Positions 1 to 10,896 are shown, counted from the first letter of the stretch. The stretch is DNA of 64,000 bases from Paracentrotus lividus (GCA_940671915.1 CALNVZ010003434.1:19498345-19562344); one strand, 5' to 3'. The notes: generated by a model from the sequence alone, not told the origin. Made by a program: numbers and translations.

Positions 1-443
1 CCGCCCCCAACCTCGATTTATTTAAACTTAACATATTTTTATGTAGTGATTAGCTTTTGAAGCTTATAAGGAGGTAAAATGTATGTCAAATACAATGCTA
101 AATGTTATTATAAGGCAAAATTTTCGGCTCGTGCTTCGCGCTCGCAGACATTTTCATTAGTTTCTGCATAATGTGCGAAGTATGCAAATTTTTAGTGTAT
201 TATATTCCACTTTCGGGTGTTTCCGTCCCCCCCCCCCAGCCGTGACATGAAATCGCCGCGCGCTTGCAAAGCGTCATTCCCATAAAATAGAAAGCCGCAA
301 TCGTGTATTACCTTCTGTAGACATCGGGTGACTTCGCGCGAACCCTATTATATCACCAATCGTATGTCCATCGTTACTCAACTTCGGGACATGTGACGCC
401 AGCATTAAGTAGTACCAACATTGAACATGATTATCACTCAGAG
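1..443. other. non-coding stretch, no gene recognised
   Basis: No convincing reading frame or RNA gene is seen. A run of C lies near 229-238, and a short GC-rich patch near 120-150 (CTCGTGCTTCGCGCTCGC) is a small imperfect palindrome. The flank ends in TA at 444-445, the target dinucleotide of the next element. Confidence 0.5.
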
Positions 444-445
444 TA

Positions 446-1295
446 GGGGAGACCGGGGAATGGACGTTAACAAAATTTCACATTTGGGCCAGATAGTTCT
501 AATGAAAGAACTCACGCACTCCATATTGGGTCTGTAGTTAGCCTATTATGTTGGCTAAACCTGAGCATATAAAACTTGAAAACATGTAAACACTATTAGC
601 TACAGCTTTAATTAGTGAAGACATTTTTTTGTAACAACCTACCCATATACGGGGTAGGTTGTTACACATAGGGGTCAATTGTTTCAATATGTAAACATAC
701 GGGTAAGTTGACAAAGTGTAAATCTCTTATACATTCTTTAATTTCAACTTTCCAGTTTCTTGACATCGTTAACAGTAGATCAAGTAGAGCTCTAGAAAAG
801 ACAAAAGTAATAATAGAAAATAAAAATATTAACACCTGAAAATTGAGACAAAATGTAATTTTACATATGTAATGTAATTGGGGTAAGTTGTTACATCAAC
901 ATGGGGTAGGTTGTTGTAACAACCTACCCATGGGTGATTTTACCACAGAAATCAACTGTAGCACAGTCATTAGGCAGAATTACAGGGCATGGCTAGGGGT
1001 ATATTAGTGACATACATGTACTATATTTACTATACCAGACTATCATCATGTGCCTTCAGTTGTAAGAGCTATTACAAATTTCAATTTTTGTCAAAAATTT
1101 ACTTTGAACTGTAAAAAATGGTTTTTTGTTGATTTACTTTTTAATAAAACAACGGAGAAACCTCACGACCGGCAGTTCATCACAGCTATGTGTAGGCTGT
1201 ATATAGATGCCAGTTAGCACATCCTCTCTTTGTTCCATCTTAGCACACTGAAAACTGTAACAACTGACCCGTGTAACTTCCATACCCGGTCTCCC
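446..1295 (+). mobile_element. TA-flanked MITE, family A (GGGGAGACCGGG ends), copy 1
   Basis: About 850 bp bounded by inverted ends GGGGAGACCGGG...CCCGGTCTCCC and flanked by TA on both sides (444-445 and 1296-1297), as in Tc1/mariner-type insertions. Near-identical copies occur at 37221-38060 and 47747-48601 (opposite orientation) and at 42829-47601 (same orientation, interrupted). The interior repeats the motif GGGGTAGGTTGTTAC in both directions, with a strong hairpin at about 632-668. No transposase frame is visible, so it must rely on an enzyme encoded elsewhere. Superfamily placement rests only on the TA flanks. Confidence 0.85.
632..668. repeat. hairpin inside MITE family A
   Basis: GTAACAACCTACCC and its reverse complement GGGTAGGTTGTTAC face each other across a short ATATAC-type centre. 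The same hairpin recurs near 43015-43050, 37850-37872 and 48385-48417. Further single copies of the arm lie near 890-930. Confidence 0.8.
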
Positions 1296-1503
1296 TATAG
1301 GCGGATCTAAGATTTCAAAATAGGGTGTGCCCGATAGAATTTAACAAGGGGGGGGGGGCGGGAGCAGCCGAAAACTTTCCGATTTTAACATGTAGTCAGT
1401 GAATGTTTTTCACATAAAAGGGGGCAACTCCGGCGGCCCTGCCTGGATCCGCCATCGAAAGCACAAAATAATATTGATGAGTTTACATGAAGTAGTACCT
1501 ATA

Positions 1504-2010
1504 CAGTGCGTCCAAATAAAAGTAAACCAACTTTGAGAGCCTCGTATCAAATTATGTAACTTATGGATCATTAATTATTATATCACGACACGGAGTAAGT
1601 CATATTAATCCAGTGATACCAAAATTGTGCTGTCATTGATGACTGAGAACATGAGCTTTTTAAATTTCCATCAAACATAACGTGTCCCAAGTTTTAATAG
1701 AAGCAACCCTCGCTTCCTGATCATTCATTCATAATTTGAGGTCAGCCTTCCTGAGTCCATCCATAAGAGACAAAAATTACTTGGACTATTGAAATGCAAG
1801 TGTTGCTTTTGCCTGAACTTGATACAAATCAATTTTGACGCTTTTTTCTTGCAGCCCAATTGCTCAGTAATCCGTCACAAACAGGTAGAAGTTTGGTATC
1901 ATTGAATAGAATATGAGTTACTCATTACTATGAAATAAATTTCAAGGTCACACAAGCTACAAGAATTTGATATGAGGCTCTCAAAGTTGGTTTACTTTAT
2001 TTTATGGTTT
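1504..2010. mobile_element. mariner-like MITE (CAGTGCGTCC end), degenerate
   Basis: The left end after TA reads CAGTGCGTCCAAATAAAAGT and is followed by a segment through GAGAGCCTCGTATCAAATT. The right side near 1958-2010 carries its inverse (TGATATGAGGCTCTCAAAG), ending in a T-rich run where the terminal GGACGCACTG has been lost. The end matches the larger element at 23296-24361, which carries transposase remnants, so this is probably a non-autonomous relative. No coding frame is seen. Confidence 0.75.
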
Positions 2011-2308
2011 TTTTTTTTTTTTTTTCATTTGATCTTCGTAGACAATCAACCAAATTTAGACCTAGGTACAGCATACTTCTTCTACTACAAATCGTAAGGT
2101 TTCTGGTTGGGAATTCGTATTGAAATTTTTGTAAAAACCGAGACATCATGTTTTCATTATGTGTTTAATAACCATTGTATTTACTGCTTTTGGAACACTT
2201 TTTATATTAATTAGTGTTTGAAGGGTCGAAGCTCTTTCCGCAGTGACCAGCGCCTGTCTGGAAAAAATGATATGTGGGTGGCAAAATAAGGGAACGTTTA
2301 CCAATTTC

Positions 2309-2339
<31 letters not shown>

Positions 2340-2500
2340 GTGTATGTGTGTGTCTGTGTGTTTCCTTTAAAATTTTGTTTTAGGGACAGGCTCCTTCCAC
2401 CCCTCCCGTATCCACGCGTGTCTGACATACAATGCATTTTAATGTATGAGCATATTTACACACCTACACATGCACACACTCATACCCTCACCCACCAACC

Positions 2501-2506
<6 letters not shown>

Positions 2507-2541
<35 letters not shown>
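2507..2541. repeat. (CA)n microsatellite
   Basis: Uninterrupted CA dinucleotides within the left half of the element core. Confidence 0.95.
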
Positions 2542-2547
<6 letters not shown>

Positions 2548-2744
2548 CCTCATTCACACCCGCAATGGTTGTTAGGGAATTACTACGTCCCAAACATTCA
2601 ATGATGCTCTTGTAAAGAAACATTAAAGGGAAATGTTATTGCGAATTGTTTGTAGGTGTGGTGGTGATGTGCGTGTGTAATGATGATGATGATGTGCACG
2701 TTGTTTGATGGAGGATGGGTGTCTGTTTGTTTGTATTTGTATTT

Positions 2745-2747
<3 letters not shown>

Positions 2748-2782
<35 letters not shown>
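2748..2782. repeat. (GT)n microsatellite
   Basis: Uninterrupted GT dinucleotides. With the upstream CA tract they form an inverted pair of microsatellites in one mobile element. Confidence 0.95.
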
Positions 2783-2784
<2 letters not shown>

Positions 2785-3045
2785 TGAGAGGGTGTGTTTG
2801 TATGTTGACATATTCTGTCATTATTTGTTTTAATTTCTATCCATCTACTTGGCACAGTTGACATTCTGCTTTCTTCTGAAGATTGTCTGTTACTCAGTCA
2901 TGCGTTCAAAGATCCAAATAAAAAGGGTACCAACAAATTCTGGAAGGATGACTCTACTAAGACATATCATGAAACTTATGATTAAATGTTCATGCTTCAA
3001 ACAAGACAACTTCAAAATGACTGGACATTTTTTACTCACTCTGTA

Positions 3046-3655
3046 CAACGTAATACAAAGACGCGGTACATATTGGATCATTCATAAATTAAAAGTGCAG
3101 GATTTAATAAATCTTCTTTTTTTGTACATTATACAATTACGTGTCGCTTTACGTTTCGATTCTATACAAACAAAAATACAGTAATTCATTTATCCTGGGT
3201 TCTCATGTATACAAAAGGTCCAGCCTTTGTCTAATTTAAATTTTGAGAAACCAAGAAAGAATAGTAACGTTACATGCGAAATGAAGCAAATGATAACTTA
3301 TAGATTATATTAACACGCTGGAAATCATTAACTCTGAAATTAGGAATGAGGTTCTTTAATAAGATTGGTTAATATAATAATATATTGGTTGTGCCTCCCA
3401 ATGGAGTGTTGGATTTGTTCCATGTACAGAGGAACAGATCTCATGTTTATATTAAGAAACGGTATTCTGAACGATGGAACCTTTGACCTAACGAACCACG
3501 GAAACTAACCCGTCGACTTACATTTTCATTACATTTATCAATACTTATTAAAATGCTCCTGGCTTCTCATAAACAACGTCCATACGTTGCTGACTCATAA
3601 GATAACCAGGAAATGCAAAATAAAACCACAATGTTGAATATAAGACGCCTTTGAA
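3046..3655. other. AT-rich non-coding stretch
   Basis: No gene, RNA or clear repeat boundary was recognised. Short reading frames here are not supported by any recognisable domain. Confidence 0.4.
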
Positions 3656-3659
3656 ACAT

Positions 3660-3810
3660 GGATATGTTAAACTTTGCACATTAAATTTTATCATTTATAA
3701 TTATGTTTTCATTCATTCTATGTATATGTAAATATTGTAAATTGTAAACCAGTGGAAGAAGAATTTCCGTTTTTTGGACAATAAATGACTTATCTTATCT
3801 TATCGTATCT
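3660..3810 (+). mobile_element. LINE 3' end with (ATCTT)n-type tail
   Basis: An AT-rich segment ends in GGACAATAAATGACTTATC followed by CTTAT repeats. AATAAA followed by a short tandem tail is how CR1/L2-type non-LTR retrotransposons end. No reverse transcriptase motif is visible upstream, so this is a short, old 3' fragment and the call is tentative. Confidence 0.45.
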
Positions 3811-4404
3811 AAATTAATTGTAAGTTTCCATATTGTGCACTTATGTGAATTATGATTTATCATACTTCTTTTTGCATGTACATACAGGCATATACATGTA
3901 TTTGCTATTTATGATTGAATAACATTGAATTAAATTGCATGTAAAAATACAATATGGTTATTATTATACAATATGCTTACAATATATTGATCATGTTGAT
4001 GTAGGCCTTCATAGTTTGAAATTTACACAAAGTCATATTTGTGCACACGTAAACTGTGTGGTGTACTCAGTCAAAAGTGATGGATTTTATTCCGTGGGAA
4101 ACAAAAAAACCGCCTTAAATAGGCTTCTCCCGTGACACCAGAATCAAGAACAAACACAGGAATATATATGATTATATAGGCCCTATATATTTACACATCA
4201 AATATACATTACAGGTATTAAGTTAAAAATATCATCGCAGAATCACAAAAGATGCTGATTATATATAGCACTAAACAAGTAAGTGTATTATATAAATAAA
4301 ACCAAGTAAGAGTTAAAAATTTCGACAAAACCCATATTTTGCTAGAGTTTTAACACTTGTTCAGGGCGAATGTTTGTGTGTGAGTGTGTGTGTGTGTGTG
4401 TACA
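3811..4404. other. AT-rich non-coding stretch with a short GT tract
   Basis: Nothing gene-like recognised. A short GT microsatellite near 4378-4400 abuts the next MITE. Confidence 0.4.
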
Positions 4405-4406
4405 TA

Positions 4407-4638
4407 CCGCTCGGGCAAAAATTATTAGACCAAGCTCATTTTCTGTTTTTGGATAAGAGCGCCATTTACATTTGTAATGAAAGTCCTATATTTACGTGTC
4501 AATGATATAATTGCTGAGGATTGTATGAAAGTAAAGTTAGTTTGTGTTTATTATGTTTTCTTACCACAAAAAGCGAGAAACACGAACAAAAAAACCCTTA
4601 TGAAAAAGAGCTTGGTCTAATAATATTTCCTGAGCTGC
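4407..4638. mobile_element. Tc1-like MITE, family B, copy 1
   Basis: The left end GCTCGGGCAAAAATTATTAG and the inverted right end (GAGCTTGGTCTAATAATATT, then TCC and GAGCTG) frame about 230 bp without coding sequence. TA precedes the left end. The inverted arms share a stretch of about 27 bp through AGACCAAGCTC. A second copy lies at 10624-10896. Confidence 0.8.
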
Positions 4639-4639
4639 A

Positions 4640-6250
4640 GACACCCCTCGTTAAAAATTAGTGTAGCGAAACTCTTGCAATTTCATCCCAGAATTTTCGG
4701 CAAACTTCAAAACACCTTGTCCATGGTCCGATTTAGTATACTTTATAAATGAACATAATAACCATGTTATCACCAGTAGGGGCCGCGGAACTTCCATCAT
4801 AATGAAGAGGGATGAACATGCAAAGAATCATAACCTGAATGGTAATTTTCGCGTTTTTGAATAAATTATGTCCACTGGTTTAGGGGGATTTCAATTGTTG
4901 GTGGTAAAAGAAAACTTCGTATAGAATTTTTTTTTTTTCAATCTTTTGAACATGTTGAATAGGAATCTGCTGTCACAAAAAAAAAAACTGATATACAATG
5001 ACTATGGTACTTAATCATTTTACTCAAGCACTATTTACATATTGAAAATCAATATCGAGAAGTGCTGAGAAAACTTATAATATACTAATACGGTCCTGTA
5101 TCATGAATGAACACATACTGCGAGATATCTATATCTAAAGACTCACTGATTATCACGGTGGTGGTTAGAGAAAATTTAATGAAAGAGGATATTCAAAAGT
5201 TCAGTTCTTTCAAAAGATACAATTCCCTCACAAAAATACCAGACTCACAGTGGCACACTTCATTTGAAAACATATTAGATTCAAAATAATATTCTCTGGA
5301 GCCGGAAAAACACGATTATTGAATACAATCATTAATAGTGCAGTGATAATCCATTACCACCAGAATTGGAGCATCATGAATAAAGGACACTGTAATTTCT
5401 TTATGAATACAACCAAAAACTAATGCATTTTCTGATACTTGTAATTGTTAGTCCTTTCTACTTTTGCTGAAATGATTTTAAAAATAAATAAACAGATTTT
5501 TTTTTAAGATTTAAAAATGTAGAGGAGTATAAAAAATTCATATATTTTTAACAATTTTTTTTAAATGGTAGCCGAGTGATATACAAAGTACGCTTACTCA
5601 GGATGTTTTCTTTTTCTAGGAAACGAGCGCATTCACCAATAATGCGCGGGAGAGGGCAAATTTCACTAATGATCCTAAAAACAAACTTTCCAGTTTTGTT
5701 TTTGAGCGAGATTGCAAACCCTTCTCCATGAAATATAGTATTTTAATTTTTTATCTCATTTTGTAATATATAAAATATTAGCACAGAAATGCAATGAAAG
5801 GTGATCGGTTTAATGCAAAATTGAATTTGAAAAATTGAAATGCAATTTAAAATTTAATTATTCAGGACAGACGGAGAGAATTAAGATAAAAACGCTATTA
5901 TGTACAGCTCGTACCCATTCCCGATTCTCACTTGATACGCATAATGTATTGACCTAATAATGCAAAGTAAGTTTTACTCTATTACAAAAATGAATTTCAC
6001 CAACTCTATAGTTTACATCAAAATGGAGCTAACGTAAATTGCACACCTATTACAATATGATAAATCAAGTCACTATCATGATTATATTCATTGAAATCTA
6101 AACGTTTGCCGTCGGGAGCGGGGTGGGATGTGGCTGCTGGCCGGTATACAATCGTTGCTCGTCCAAACTCAAGAAATCTTTGTTAACTACATGTAGATCG
6201 AGTTCAGGAGTACGCCCTTTCTATTCTAGAGTTCTTTATGCTGACGCTTC
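4640..6250. other. AT-rich non-coding stretch
   Basis: No gene or defined repeat was recognised over about 1.6 kb. Several A- and T-homopolymers are present (near 4930 and 4977). A 60-codon frame at 5107-5289 matches no family I know and is treated as chance. Confidence 0.4.
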
Positions 6251-6261
6251 ATATGTTTAAA

Positions 6262-6900
6262 AAAAAAAGAAAAAGGATTTCCTTTATCATGAACTGAACT
6301 TGAACTTGAACTTTATTATCCAAAAACAGTCGTATTATAAAAGAATATATTTTACAATAAAGGATAAAAGGAGCCCCCAAAAAATAGTATGAATGCTAAT
6401 CGATTCTGGTGCCTTTGTCCATTTAGAAAAAAGAAGAAAAAGAAATATATTAAAAATACTTGTAACTTAAAAAAAAGAAAAAAAAAAGGATTTCCTTTAT
6501 CATGAACTGAACTTGAACTTGAACTTTATTATCCAAAAACAGTCGTATTATAAAAGAATATATTTTACAATAAAGGATAAAAGGAGCCCAAAAAAAATAG
6601 TATGAATGCTAATCGATTCTGGTGCCTTTGTCCATTTAGAAAAAAGAAGAAAAAGAAATATATTAAAAATACTTGTAACTTTAAAAAAAGAAAAAAAAAA
6701 AGGATTTCCTTTATCATGAACTGAACTTGAACTTGAACTTTATTATCCAAAAACAGTCGTATTATAAAAGAATATATTTTACAATAAAGGATAAAAGGAG
6801 CCCTCCAAAAATAGTATGAATGCTAATCGATTCTGGTGCCTTTGTCCATTTAGAAAAAAGATGAAAAAGAAATATATTAAAAATACTTGTAACTTAAAAA
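6262..6900 (-). repeat. three tandem copies (~213 bp) of a LINE 3' end
   Basis: Three nearly identical direct repeats begin at about 6273, 6486 and 6700 with AAGGATTTCCTTTATCATGA, run through GAACTTGAACTTGAAC and TTATTATCCAAAAACAGTCG, and end at CTTGTAACTTAAAAAA. Read on the minus strand, each copy ends in (AAGTTC)n, the tail of a CR1/L2-type LINE. The adjoining minus-strand RT fragment at 7030-7480 supports this reading. The copies differ by only a few bases and by A-run length, so the triplication is recent or an assembly artefact. Confidence 0.85.
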
Positions 6901-7029
6901 AACAAAATCAAACAAAGAACAAAAAATGGAATTTACTTTTCCATACAGTAATTGGAATACTGAACATTGAATATGATACATTACAAATACAGATTGGTAA
7001 AGGGTTATATATCAAATAATATAAGTTTT

Positions 7030-7480
7030 TACATGCTCATCACTCATTCATTCAAAAGATACTCTTGAAGTGCATTTCTGAAGGATGACATAGATGGTCT
7101 TATTCCTACAGTAAGTGGTAGATCATTCCATAGACAACTACCTACATATCAAACTGAGAATTTTCCTTTAGTTGTTCTTACTTTTGGAATATACAAGTTA
7201 TTTCCCCCCCCCCCCCTTTTTGCCTTGTTCGATATTCATGTTGCCAACATGAATATCGAACAAGGCAATAAAAAAGCAATATTGAATGATTGAATGGGGT
7301 AGTAGTCCATGTACATGTTCATACATAAAACTACCAATACAAAGTTTGTGTAACTGTTTTACGTTCAGGATTTGTCATTTAGAGGGTATGAGTCATGTGA
7401 GTGAATATAATACAGTTAGAAATGAAAGATATTGAGGTTTATACATTTAAAGTTTATATAAAAATTCAAAATTCCTGGCT
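7030..7480 (-). mobile_element. LINE reverse-transcriptase C-terminal remnant
   Basis: Minus-strand translation in two frames gives LCIGSFMYEHVHGLLPHSF and, after a C-run and palindrome, SCLWNDLPLTVGIRPSMSSF with a final FRNALQEYLLNE then stop. This is the hydrophobic/WNxLP C-terminal pattern of CR1/jockey-type non-LTR retrotransposon ORF2. The fragment is broken by a C homopolymer, a perfect palindrome and stop codons, so it is a dead remnant. Its 3' side is the triplicated tail at 6262-6900. Confidence 0.75.
7220..7268. repeat. perfect 24-bp palindrome with 1-nt centre
   Basis: Arms 7220-7243 and 7245-7268 are exact reverse complements (first arm starts TTGCCTTGTTCGATATTC) with a single C between them. 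It lies just after a run of 13 C and 5 T inside LINE sequence. See findings. Confidence 0.95.
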
Positions 7481-7629
7481 TACGATATTTTCTCTTTCTG
7501 TTTATCTCTAGTAGTCTGAAGACTATTCTTGCAGATTTTAATATTAAAGGCAGGCGGTGTAATGAGATTTTTTGGGGGAGCTGTACCAAAGATAATGAGG
7601 TTCATAACAAAAATGAACGTCACATTTGC

Positions 7630-7635
7630 TTTATT
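7630..7635 (-). terminator. candidate polyadenylation signal of receptor gene 1
   Basis: AATAAA on the minus strand about 290 nt beyond the stop codon of the receptor at 7929. Position and hexamer fit a short 3' UTR, but such hexamers are frequent in AT-rich DNA. Confidence 0.3.
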
Positions 7636-7928
7636 TAGAATGAAAAATTTGCCATGTCTCGAACTACATATACCGTACATGAAATGTCATTGACCATGCA
7701 TACATTTCGTAAAACCCGTAGTTATTTTGACGAAAAGGTCAACAGAGGATTGATCAACTATCCTTGCATAAAATGCCAAAGGTGATGATTTAAAAAAATT
7801 AAAGATAGGCATTATCTATAAAGTTATTAACACATTGCACCATGATTCAAGTTCAAAAAGGGGCAAACAAAAATCTCCGCCAAACCCGATTTAACAGCCC
7901 ATGGACGTTCCTGACGTAAAATGGACAA

Positions 7929-9476
7929 TCACCCTTTCTTTGGTTTCTTTGAAGAGGAGAGCAATTTTCTGAACGCTCTCCTGAAGTCTTTGTTAAATCC
8001 GTACAAGAAAGGGTTCAATGTGGAGTTCAGGTAGGCCAACCAATAGGACATGTCATAGAGCCAAACTGGTACACAATTACAGTATGAATTGATGGGAAAT
8101 AGTATGTCGAATGGTATCCAGCACATTAGAAACGCGGCAACGATGATCCCCAGCGTTCGGGCCGTCCTCTGATGAAGGCGATGCTTTGAGAGCTGATGTT
8201 GACGAACTCGCTCGGCTTTCAGACTTTCGCTGTAGGAATCAGTGCTAGAAGCAGATCCCTTTGTGATGTTCTTGACGGCTGGGCGACGTTTTGGCCTATT
8301 TGTCTCTTGAGGCACCCGGGATAATGACGCTGCCATTTTACCAGACTTCTCTTGATGACTCGTTTGTTCGTCTTTGGTGAGATGATGACTTGTCGATTCT
8401 AGCTGAGGAATCCCAAGTGTCTCAAAACTCGATCTGCTCGAGCGTGTTTCCCCGATGTGCTGGTCGATAATGCTAGTGACATCGAGAGCAGATGAAGAAT
8501 CAACTAAAATTGAAATAGTCGATACCGAGACATTCGTGTTATCCGCCAGTGTGTTTTCATTCCGGGTGGTTTCTCTGCAACAGCAATATCTCCTTGCATG
8601 AGTAGGATCAGGTGATTCCATCTCTGTAACTTGTGTCAGCTTGAGAAGATGTTTCTTTAGAGTATACATCATTTTGGCGTACAGACAAACCATCACTACC
8701 ATCGGGAGGAAGAATATGAGAGTATTTGAAAACATAACGTACAGGAAACCTGGGAGATAGACACAAGTGGATTCGATCTCGAAGCTTCCATAGATCAATC
8801 CGTGTGCGACAATGGCTGGGGTCCAGCAAGACACTGCCACGATCCAGATGCCAACGACTGTCAACAGCGCCCTCTTTTTGCGTTGCCTCTGAAGGTGCTT
8901 CAGAGGCTGAGTGATCGCCCAGTAACGATCTAGGGATATCATACAGATGCTAAAGATCGAGGCCGAGACACACGTGAAGTCGATAATGATCCAAAGTTCA
9001 CAGACGAAGGGGCCTAGTGGCCATCTTCCCGCAATGCTGTACAAGCTGAACATTGGGATCACAAAGGTACCTACTAAAAGATCAGCGCAAGCAAGGCTGA
9101 TGATGTAGTAGTTGCTGTACCGACGCAGCCTTGTGTCGACGCATACGAGAACGATGAGAATCACGTTCGCAATGATCGTTGTTAGCGACATCACAGATGC
9201 AAGAAGGGTAAAAATACCGCTCTGCCAAGTAAATTGAAAGGATTCAGAATCGGCCGGTGTAGAACTATTCCAAGCTGAATCCGTCGTCACGTTGCTAGAT
9301 GAAGTCGTATGCGAAGTACTATCCATCTTCTGTAAAATGGTCGCATTAGAGGTTGATGATTCGAAAGGTATATCCGTCATTATCTCAGTCTGTACCATCC
9401 ACAAAGTCCCATTATCAATAGCTTCCGTCCAGAATTCCATGATGTAATCGATGTCCAATTGATTATCCGTCAACAA
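7929..9476 (-). CDS. class A aminergic GPCR, muscarinic/histamine-receptor-like (gene 1), single exon
   Basis: Complete 515-residue rhodopsin-family receptor with seven hydrophobic segments: TM1 ~88-113, TM2 ~124-146, TM3 ~158-182, TM4 ~203-224, TM5 ~240-267, TM6 ~440-462, TM7 ~473-494. Aminergic signatures: Asp166 (3.32, binds the amine) in IIIDFTCV, Cys159 and Cys238 for the ECL2 disulphide, DRY 183-185, CWIPF 452-456, Trp479 (7.40), Tyr478 and Tyr482 (7.39, 7.43) and NSTLNPFLY 484-492. The muscarinic Tyr6.51/Asn6.52 pair is replaced by Phe456/Asp457, so the ligand may not be acetylcholine. The N-terminus (~80 residues) has many N-glycosylation sequons, and the third cytoplasmic loop is long (~170 residues), as in muscarinic and H1/H3 receptors. 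No intron is needed. The first in-frame Met was taken as the start; Met12 or Met27 are alternatives. A 434-residue paralogue lies at 40125-41429 on the same strand. Exact subtype is uncertain. Confidence 0.93.
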   Translation of the reverse strand: MLTDNQLDIDYIMEFWTEAIDNGTLWMVQTEIMTDIPFESSTSNATILQKMDSTSHTTSSSNVTTDSAWNSSTPADSESFQFTWQSGIFTLLASVMSLTTIIANVILIVLVCVDTRLRRYSNYYIISLACADLLVGTFVIPMFSLYSIAGRWPLGPFVCELWIIIDFTCVSASIFSICMISLDRYWAITQPLKHLQRQRKKRALLTVVGIWIVAVSCWTPAIVAHGLIYGSFEIESTCVYLPGFLYVMFSNTLIFFLPMVVMVCLYAKMMYTLKKHLLKLTQVTEMESPDPTHARRYCCCRETTRNENTLADNTNVSVSTISILVDSSSALDVTSIIDQHIGETRSSRSSFETLGIPQLESTSHHLTKDEQTSHQEKSGKMAASLSRVPQETNRPKRRPAVKNITKGSASSTDSYSESLKAERVRQHQLSKHRLHQRTARTLGIIVAAFLMCWIPFDILFPINSYCNCVPVWLYDMSYWLAYLNSTLNPFLYGFNKDFRRAFRKLLSSSKKPKKG

Positions 9477-9479
9477 TAT

Positions 9480-10620
9480 GTGTATGTGATTTAATAACGT
9501 TTACCATCCGTTGTTCCGCGCCCTGCGTTGTTTACCTTTACGTATGGATGTAGATCTGTGGTTGAAAATGAGAAATAGGTATAGCAGTTTTATTGAAATT
9601 GAATGCGGCATCTAAAATTGTAAACCAATGTTATCATCAAAACATTAAAAAGCATTTGGACATTTGACTTTTGACAACTGGTCTGTGCTGAATACCGAAT
9701 CAAGATCAGCGTCTGCATGTTCAACTGCGATTGTGAAATGTCTGCCCTCCCCACACCCTCCCCTACCTCTTACAATGTTTTAACGCAATGTATCCGATGC
9801 TTTAATAATCACATTTCAGCAAATGTACACTGGACACTTGAACACTTGAATTTGATTTTAAATGTATATGGTAAAGACAAATTATGTTTTCTCATCTTTA
9901 ACCCGAAGCTTATGAATAGCGACATTTTGGTAATTCATGATCACCGAAACTCTGTAAGTGACACGGGACTCTGAACATGGCAAAATGTCCAGCAACTTGC
10001 TTTTTGTGCGAGTAAATGATTTTTTATTATTTTTTTTTTTTTTGTTTTTGTTTGTTTGTTTTTTTTTTACTTTTTAACCTTTTAACTTTTAAATTTTTAA
10101 AAGACATAACAAAATATCAAAGATGGATCAAGGGGCAACAATTTACTACTTATTCAACGCACTTGGGTAAAATTTTGACATTTTCTATAGCCTCCTTCCC
10201 CTTATTTTTCCATTTTGCCGACTGCCCCCTGTCTATTATTTTTAAATCCGCTGCTGTAGATTTGTGTTCTAGCAAGAATCCAAGAATTGTTCAGACGTCA
10301 AAATTTCCGTAAATGACCGTTATAACATGATAAGCGCATGCAGGAGGAGGATGTGGCGCCGCCCACAATTCAATACTCTGCTATACTCACCAGCACGTCA
10401 TGCTCAATATCAACCAATCAGAAGAGCGCCTTCGTATCGTCGCAGCACCGTCAGCTCTTCGTCTAGAATATGTGTAAGTTAGATCCACTCAACAGTGTTC
10501 CTGTGTGGAGTTTATAAATATTTTTAAAAATGCCAATGCGTTATTGACGTTAAAAGGGTGCGTAATGAGTATTAATAGCGTGGTAATAATACATGCAATT
10601 AATTAATTTGATGGACAAAT
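9480..10620. other. upstream region of receptor gene 1
   Basis: Non-coding. A somewhat GC-richer patch at 10325-10480 contains CCAAT (plus strand, near 10418), GCCGCCC (GC-box core) near 10358 and TATAAATA near 10513. These look promoter-like, but their orientation is not settled and no TATA box was found close upstream of the minus-strand receptor start. Long T-runs occur at 10020-10065. Confidence 0.3.
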
Positions 10621-10623
10621 GTA

Positions 10624-10896
10624 CAGCTCCGGGAAAAAAATTATTTGGCCAAGCTCTTTTTCATAAGGCTTCCAGTATGTGTGTGTGTGTGTGTGTTGTG
10701 TGTGTGTCTGTGTAGGGTGTGTGTGTGTGTGTGTCTGTGTTTTTCGCTTTGTGTGGTAAGGAAACATATTAAACACGGACTAGTTCTATACTTCCGTACA
10801 TTCATCAGACTTTGTATTACTAATACAAATGGTGCTCTTTTATAGTGTCATAGAACAGAAAAATAATTTGGTCTAATAATTTTTGCCCGAGATGTG
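10624..10896. mobile_element. Tc1-like MITE, family B, copy 2, with GT-repeat core
   Basis: The left end after TA reads CAGCTCCGGGAAAAAAATTA. The right end carries the inverse TTTGGTCTAATAATTTTTGC followed by CCGAGATG and TA. The arms match the element at 4407-4638, but the interior has expanded GT tracts at 10678-10740. No coding sequence. Confidence 0.8.

Larger units (their letters stand above)
2440..3043. mobile_element. 5'-truncated copy of the microsatellite-cored TIR element
   Basis: The segment contains a CA tract, then a block beginning GTTGTTAGGGAATTACTA, then a GT tract, then a right arm ending in TTTTTACTCACTCTG followed by TA. The order and sequence match the complete element at 38250-39099. 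The left inverted arm is not recognisable here, so this copy is truncated or rearranged. No coding potential. Confidence 0.65.

Noticed and set aside
2207..2864. Frames with poly-Lys/Phe and His-Thr repeats
   Set aside because: Generated by T-runs and CA/GT microsatellites.
8608..8829. Additional minus-strand frame within receptor gene 1 (and 40726-41094 within gene 2)
   Set aside because: Out-of-frame shadows of the GPCR coding sequence.
10325..10520. CCAAT, GC-box and TATAAATA cluster as promoter of receptor gene 1
   Set aside because: CCAAT and TATA are oriented for plus-strand transcription while the receptor is on the minus strand; no plus-strand gene follows.
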